This document shows positions 60,501 to 64,000 of a stretch of DNA of 64,000 nt, one piece after another. The notes beneath the pieces are model-generated. The model was not told the DNA's origin. It made no database searches and saw only the letters and a program-made list of their open reading frames with translations. Both the position numbers and the translations under genes were made by a program. The stretch's first letter is position 1; every line of letters starts with the position of its first letter. Origin of the DNA: Paragordius varius (Eukaryota; Nematomorpha); contig OZ176051.1 in assembly GCA_964247055.1 (NCBI GenBank), positions 9,982,001 to 10,046,000 on the forward strand. Direction: 5' to 3'.

Positions 60501-61853
60501 TTAATGAATGTCTACATATATATGTAGAATGCGGCCCGCGAATTTTTTGAGTTAAAAATTCGGCCCGCGTTGGACACCCCTATACTAAAGTCTTATTAAA
60601 AACTAGGGATATTGCAAGATGATCAGCATGATCCAATTAGTTTATAAGCACTTTAAATAGGCTCTCAATTATGAAGAGAGTCATTATAGAGCTATAGCGT
60701 ATATATAAAATCAAACTATGAAAGAGAAAGTAATTAACCTGCTCCTTCGTGACAATCTATACTAGTCAGTTCAAGTGTACCATCATGACATTTTTTACGA
60801 TCAACTTTATACGATTTATGATGTGTGCCATCTAAATACCGTGAAACTAATCCATAATCCAACAAAAATATCTGTATGTGATAAATATTTTGTATATGCA
60901 AACAGATAACTCATGATAATTTTACAACTAACCATTACAAAAATATATAATATATTTGCAATGATAAGCTTGTCAAATAGGGTAATCCAATATTTAAATA
61001 AATTTCATACAAAAAATATAAGGAACAAATCAATTTTACTTGTTTATTATCGGTTTTGCTTAAACCAGGAAGCAAATTAGATGCCTTAATGTCTGAATGA
61101 ACATAACCTTTATCGTGTATATATTCGAGCGCAAATAGCTAAACCATACAAAAACATTTTGAAATCGATAAAAACCTAAAAAAAAATGTCTAACCCTGCT
61201 ACATATTTTTAAAAACTTTTTTTTAAAAAATTTATAAAATTAATTAGATTGCAATTTTGTTCTAAAACAATACCAATCGAATAGCCAAGTTGCAAATAAA
61301 AACTCGCAAATCTTTATATTGGCAAAGTGTCCCAAAAACAGAATGTTCTAAATCTAATCCAAATTTTTCCATAATTAAAAACCGATATTTGCTCTTGGAT
61401 ATGGTGTGTACATGATTACCGCATCCAATAAATATAGGTATTGCTAAACTTTTGGGAGAAGGTTTTTCATTACCATGTTTTTCTATCCATTCATCAACTA
61501 TTTAAAACTATGAAACAAATAACAATACTTTGTTCCTTTTTGCAACAACGATGGTAAAAATGTATTTCAGTAAATAAAGGACCGTTAGTAAATGGTTCCT
61601 ATATTTTACAAAATCCATACTATTTTAGCAACATAATTAATTTCCTTTTGTTCATTTGACTTAGCTTAAAATATGAATAAATATTAAACCATTATAAATA
61701 ACACCAAAACCCCCAGTGCCCAATTTAGTGCCAATAGTCCATTGTTTTCCTGTCAAATCTGTTAATACCTCTTTAGTAGAAAAATCTTCAGGCAATTTTG
61801 GATTAATTTTAACTTTTTTCTTAACTGCAATAATTTTTACAAATACCTTGCAT
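57597..61853 (-). CDS. VRK1: VRK, vaccinia-related Ser/Thr kinase
   Basis: VRK1 is a nuclear CK1-group kinase acting on BAF, histone H3 and p53. Thirteen exons join in phase: 61847-61853, 61690-61824, 61621-61664, 61529-61598, 61274-61497, 61040-61138, 60739-60871, 59668-59803, 59393-59451, 59118-59318, 59001-59075, 58797-58887 and 57597-58308, giving 661 residues (human VRK1 396). Motifs in order: GTGGFGVIY (Gly loop), VAKIEPFTNGPLFTE (ATP Lys), YVHSDIKASNLL (catalytic loop, Asp kept), LLDYGLVSRY (DYG as in VRKs), CHDGTLELTSIDCHEGADPS with RRSDLQILGF, and TKPDYQYLR. The long Pro/Ser/Lys-rich C-tail is not like human VRK1. Exon 1 codes only ATGCAAG after a TTTCAG. Introns 1-4 are 22, 25, 22 and 31 nt; intron 7 (935 nt) holds a hAT MITE. 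The active-site residues suggest VRK1/2 rather than dead VRK3. Confidence 0.95.
60335..60582. mobile_element. hAT-type MITE in VRK intron
   Basis: The left end CAGGGATGTTCAACACG and right end CGTTGGACACCCCTA are inverted. GCGGCCCG blocks lie near both ends, as at 3059-3364. It lies inside the 935-nt VRK intron 59804-60738. The flanking 8 bp match only partly. Confidence 0.65.
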
Positions 61854-62924
61854 CTGAAATTTGAAATTAACTTTGTGCAAATTAAATATTCATTCGTAAA
61901 GAGAAATGTAATTACAGATATGTATAATAGTTTATATAGAGGACAATATTACAATTTTAAGGTAATAGTAATTATTGGAGGAAGGGGCCAGTTTAAGCAT
62001 ATAGCATTTTATATGTTTAGATGAATAAAAAAACAATTATCCATCATATTGAATATCCTTAACACTTTATTATCTTTTCACTTTTGTCCTTGTTTACATT
62101 TAGGTAATTTTTTTATCCCAGAGCTCAGTTTTGTAAATTAACTACTGTTATGAAAGTTACTCTTAAAATATAGTTATCAAACATTTTCGTGTAGGAGATA
62201 AAAAGCTTATATTTAAATTATGTGACTTTTAAAGTCTTACATTGGAACAACTAAAAATTAGATAGAACCAAGACATTATATTAAAATTAAAATATATCGA
62301 TTTTCCTGGTAAAATTAGGGGCGAAAAACATTTGATATGAGGATTTTTTACAAATTACATTTAAATTTATGGGATAATGAGCCTAAAAGACCAATTTTTA
62401 AATTCAGCTCAACGTAAATACTTTTATGGTCAAATTTTGAATCACTAGGATATAAAAAGTTTCAAATTTGATTATCACGAATTTTTTACAATTGCATTAA
62501 ATAAAAATTATTGTATCTGCTCAAACTAATAAAAGTTTTTTTTCAAAGGTTTTATGCTAAAGTATTTAAATTAGCCCTGGGCTATAAAACTCCCCCAAAT
62601 GGTCCAATTGTAAGTTAATCATATATATTTTTATGACCAGATCTAAAATTAATCCCGTCTTAAGAGCTTAAAGATGCAATTTTTATAACTGTTTTACAAA
62701 ATTTAAACTCAAAATAAGCATTTTAGGGGCATAAAAAGCACTTTTAGAGCCGCATAGTATCGCTGTTCCAGCCCAATGGTAATAAGAAAAAGCTGATGAT
62801 TAAATTTCGAGAAATAACCTTAAATTTATATTACCATTTTAATTTAAATTGGGTTTTCTAGTGACCTCAAACAATATTAATATATTTTCAAATACTGAAA
62901 GAAACGGTTCCGCACGCTTTTCTC
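61854..62924. other. Region upstream of VRK, no gene seen
   Basis: The TTTCAG directly before the VRK ATG is the only site recognised here. A block near 62115 (TCCCAGAGCTCAGTTTTGTA) recurs loosely near 14770, 17577, 28228 and 46677, so part of this stretch belongs to a dispersed repeat with undefined ends. Confidence 0.4.
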
Positions 62925-63836
62925 TTAACACTCGGATATGAATTGTGGTATTAAAGACCAAATTTAGGATTTTTAAAAAACTTCTTAAAGAATCGGTCCC
63001 AATTTAAATTTATGCTTCTATCCTAATAATTATATATGTATGAATATCTAAATAAAATTTTTTGAATTAAAAGTTCCATGTCAATTTACTTCGACGCCAT
63101 ATTTTACAAAGTAATCGTAAAATATGGATTTTATTTAATTTTAGGTCAAAATTAAAGTTAATTTTTTATTTAAATCATATCTAACCTTGATAAAAATAGA
63201 AAAGTGGTTTATATTGTATTATTTTTTAATTTTACCATTGCACACATGGCACGTCGACTTAATTTTTGCCTTTGAGTATTAGCTTAAAACAAGTAATATC
63301 AAATTATTGAATAAAGTTTTTTATATATTGTATCAGTGAAAAATTTTTCATGGTTTCGATTCCTCCCATATTGTTTAGGAAATTCTGTTTAATAATAAAT
63401 ATTTAAAAAATATGAAAGGAATCGAAATCACGGCAAAAATTTGCATTTATGTAGCATTAATGAACTAAATAATAAATTATTCTAAAATCTTTGTATTTTT
63501 TAATTTATAAAGATAATAATTTAGTCAACATGACATGGTGTATTAACTAAAGTTAAAAATATAACAAACCATTTTTGCTTTTATCATTAGATGTAATTCA
63601 AATAAATATTAGCTTTAGTTTTAGCTATTTGCTATAATGTTTTTAAATAATGATGGTGTCGATGTAATTTGATATGGAATATTTTTTCTAAACTAAATTT
63701 TGTTTAGCTTTCGGCTTTTTTATAAAATATCATAATATAAGCATAAATTTAAGTTGGAACCGTTTTTTCATTAGTTTTTTTAATTATATCAACTTAAGTC
63801 TATATTTAGATACCCCAATTTAAATCAAAGTGTTAA
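62925..63836. repeat. Long foldback repeat (repeat D, both arms)
   Basis: The left arm (62925 to about 63340) and right arm (about 63382-63836) are reverse complements with moderate divergence. TTAACACTCGGAT pairs with the complement of GTGTTAAT. CGGTCCCAATTTAAATTTAT pairs with CGGTTCCAACTTAAATTTAT. ACTTCGACGCCAT pairs with ACATCGACACCAT. About 40 bp separate the arms. No coding frame is seen. It looks like a foldback-type non-autonomous transposon; single arms occur at 12850-13200 and 46781-47286. Confidence 0.7.
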
Positions 63837-64000
63837 TATAACAATTTTACACCACAGTAAGTTACATAATTTGTAATGAAGTAACATTGCAAAATTATAG
63901 TTAATCCATAACATATATAGGTGTTTATGAATGAATATATATTGTGTCGTTTCTAAATTTGATCCAGAAAATATAGGAGTGCACATTTTATTTCTGAATT

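Overview
The window is AT-rich animal DNA. It carries at least eight host genes, seven of them certain: SOS, a 7TM receptor, EIF1AD, a PAR/E4BP4-type bZIP, WRAP53/TCAB1, SPB1/FTSJ3 and VRK, plus a secreted Cys-rich protein of unknown family. Gene models were built by joining GT-AG introns with matching phases and comparing the products with remembered family sequences. Four genes have introns of only 22-31 nt near the 5' end and EIF1AD has a single 24-nt intron. Such introns are a known trait of dicyemid mesozoans, so a dicyemid (less likely an orthonectid) is the best guess. This is inference; no rRNA or mitochondrial marker is present.

Layout: 1-1083 is the 5' part of an RTE-like LINE on the minus strand, inserted in a MITE. 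1239-8747 (+) is the 3' part of Son of sevenless (REM, CDC25 and Pro-rich tail). 9737-10744 (-) is an intronless 7TM receptor and 12247-12591 (-) is EIF1AD. 12.6-21.0 kb is gene-poor and repeat-rich. 20996-22297 (+) is the single-exon bZIP gene. 22.3-30.1 kb is again repeats, including a 2.1-kb element with an internal tandem array. A full-length 3.5-kb LINE with a 16-bp target duplication (30078-33602) sits 60 bp upstream of the start codon of WRAP53 (33663-37944, +). A Cys-rich secreted protein gene occupies 46262-41033 (-), with a repeat array and a nested CACTA-like MITE in a large intron. SPB1 (48433-57168, +) and VRK (61853-57597, -) converge, 428 bp apart. The right end holds a long foldback repeat.

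The genes do not form one pathway. SOS is a Ras exchange factor, WRAP53 serves telomerase and Cajal-body RNAs, SPB1 and EIF1AD belong to ribosome/RNA work, VRK is a nuclear kinase, and bZIP and 7TM are regulators. The shared theme is architecture: 5' introns stay near the minimum size while 3' introns are 40 nt to 2.5 kb, and several of these hold identifiable MITEs or transposon remains.
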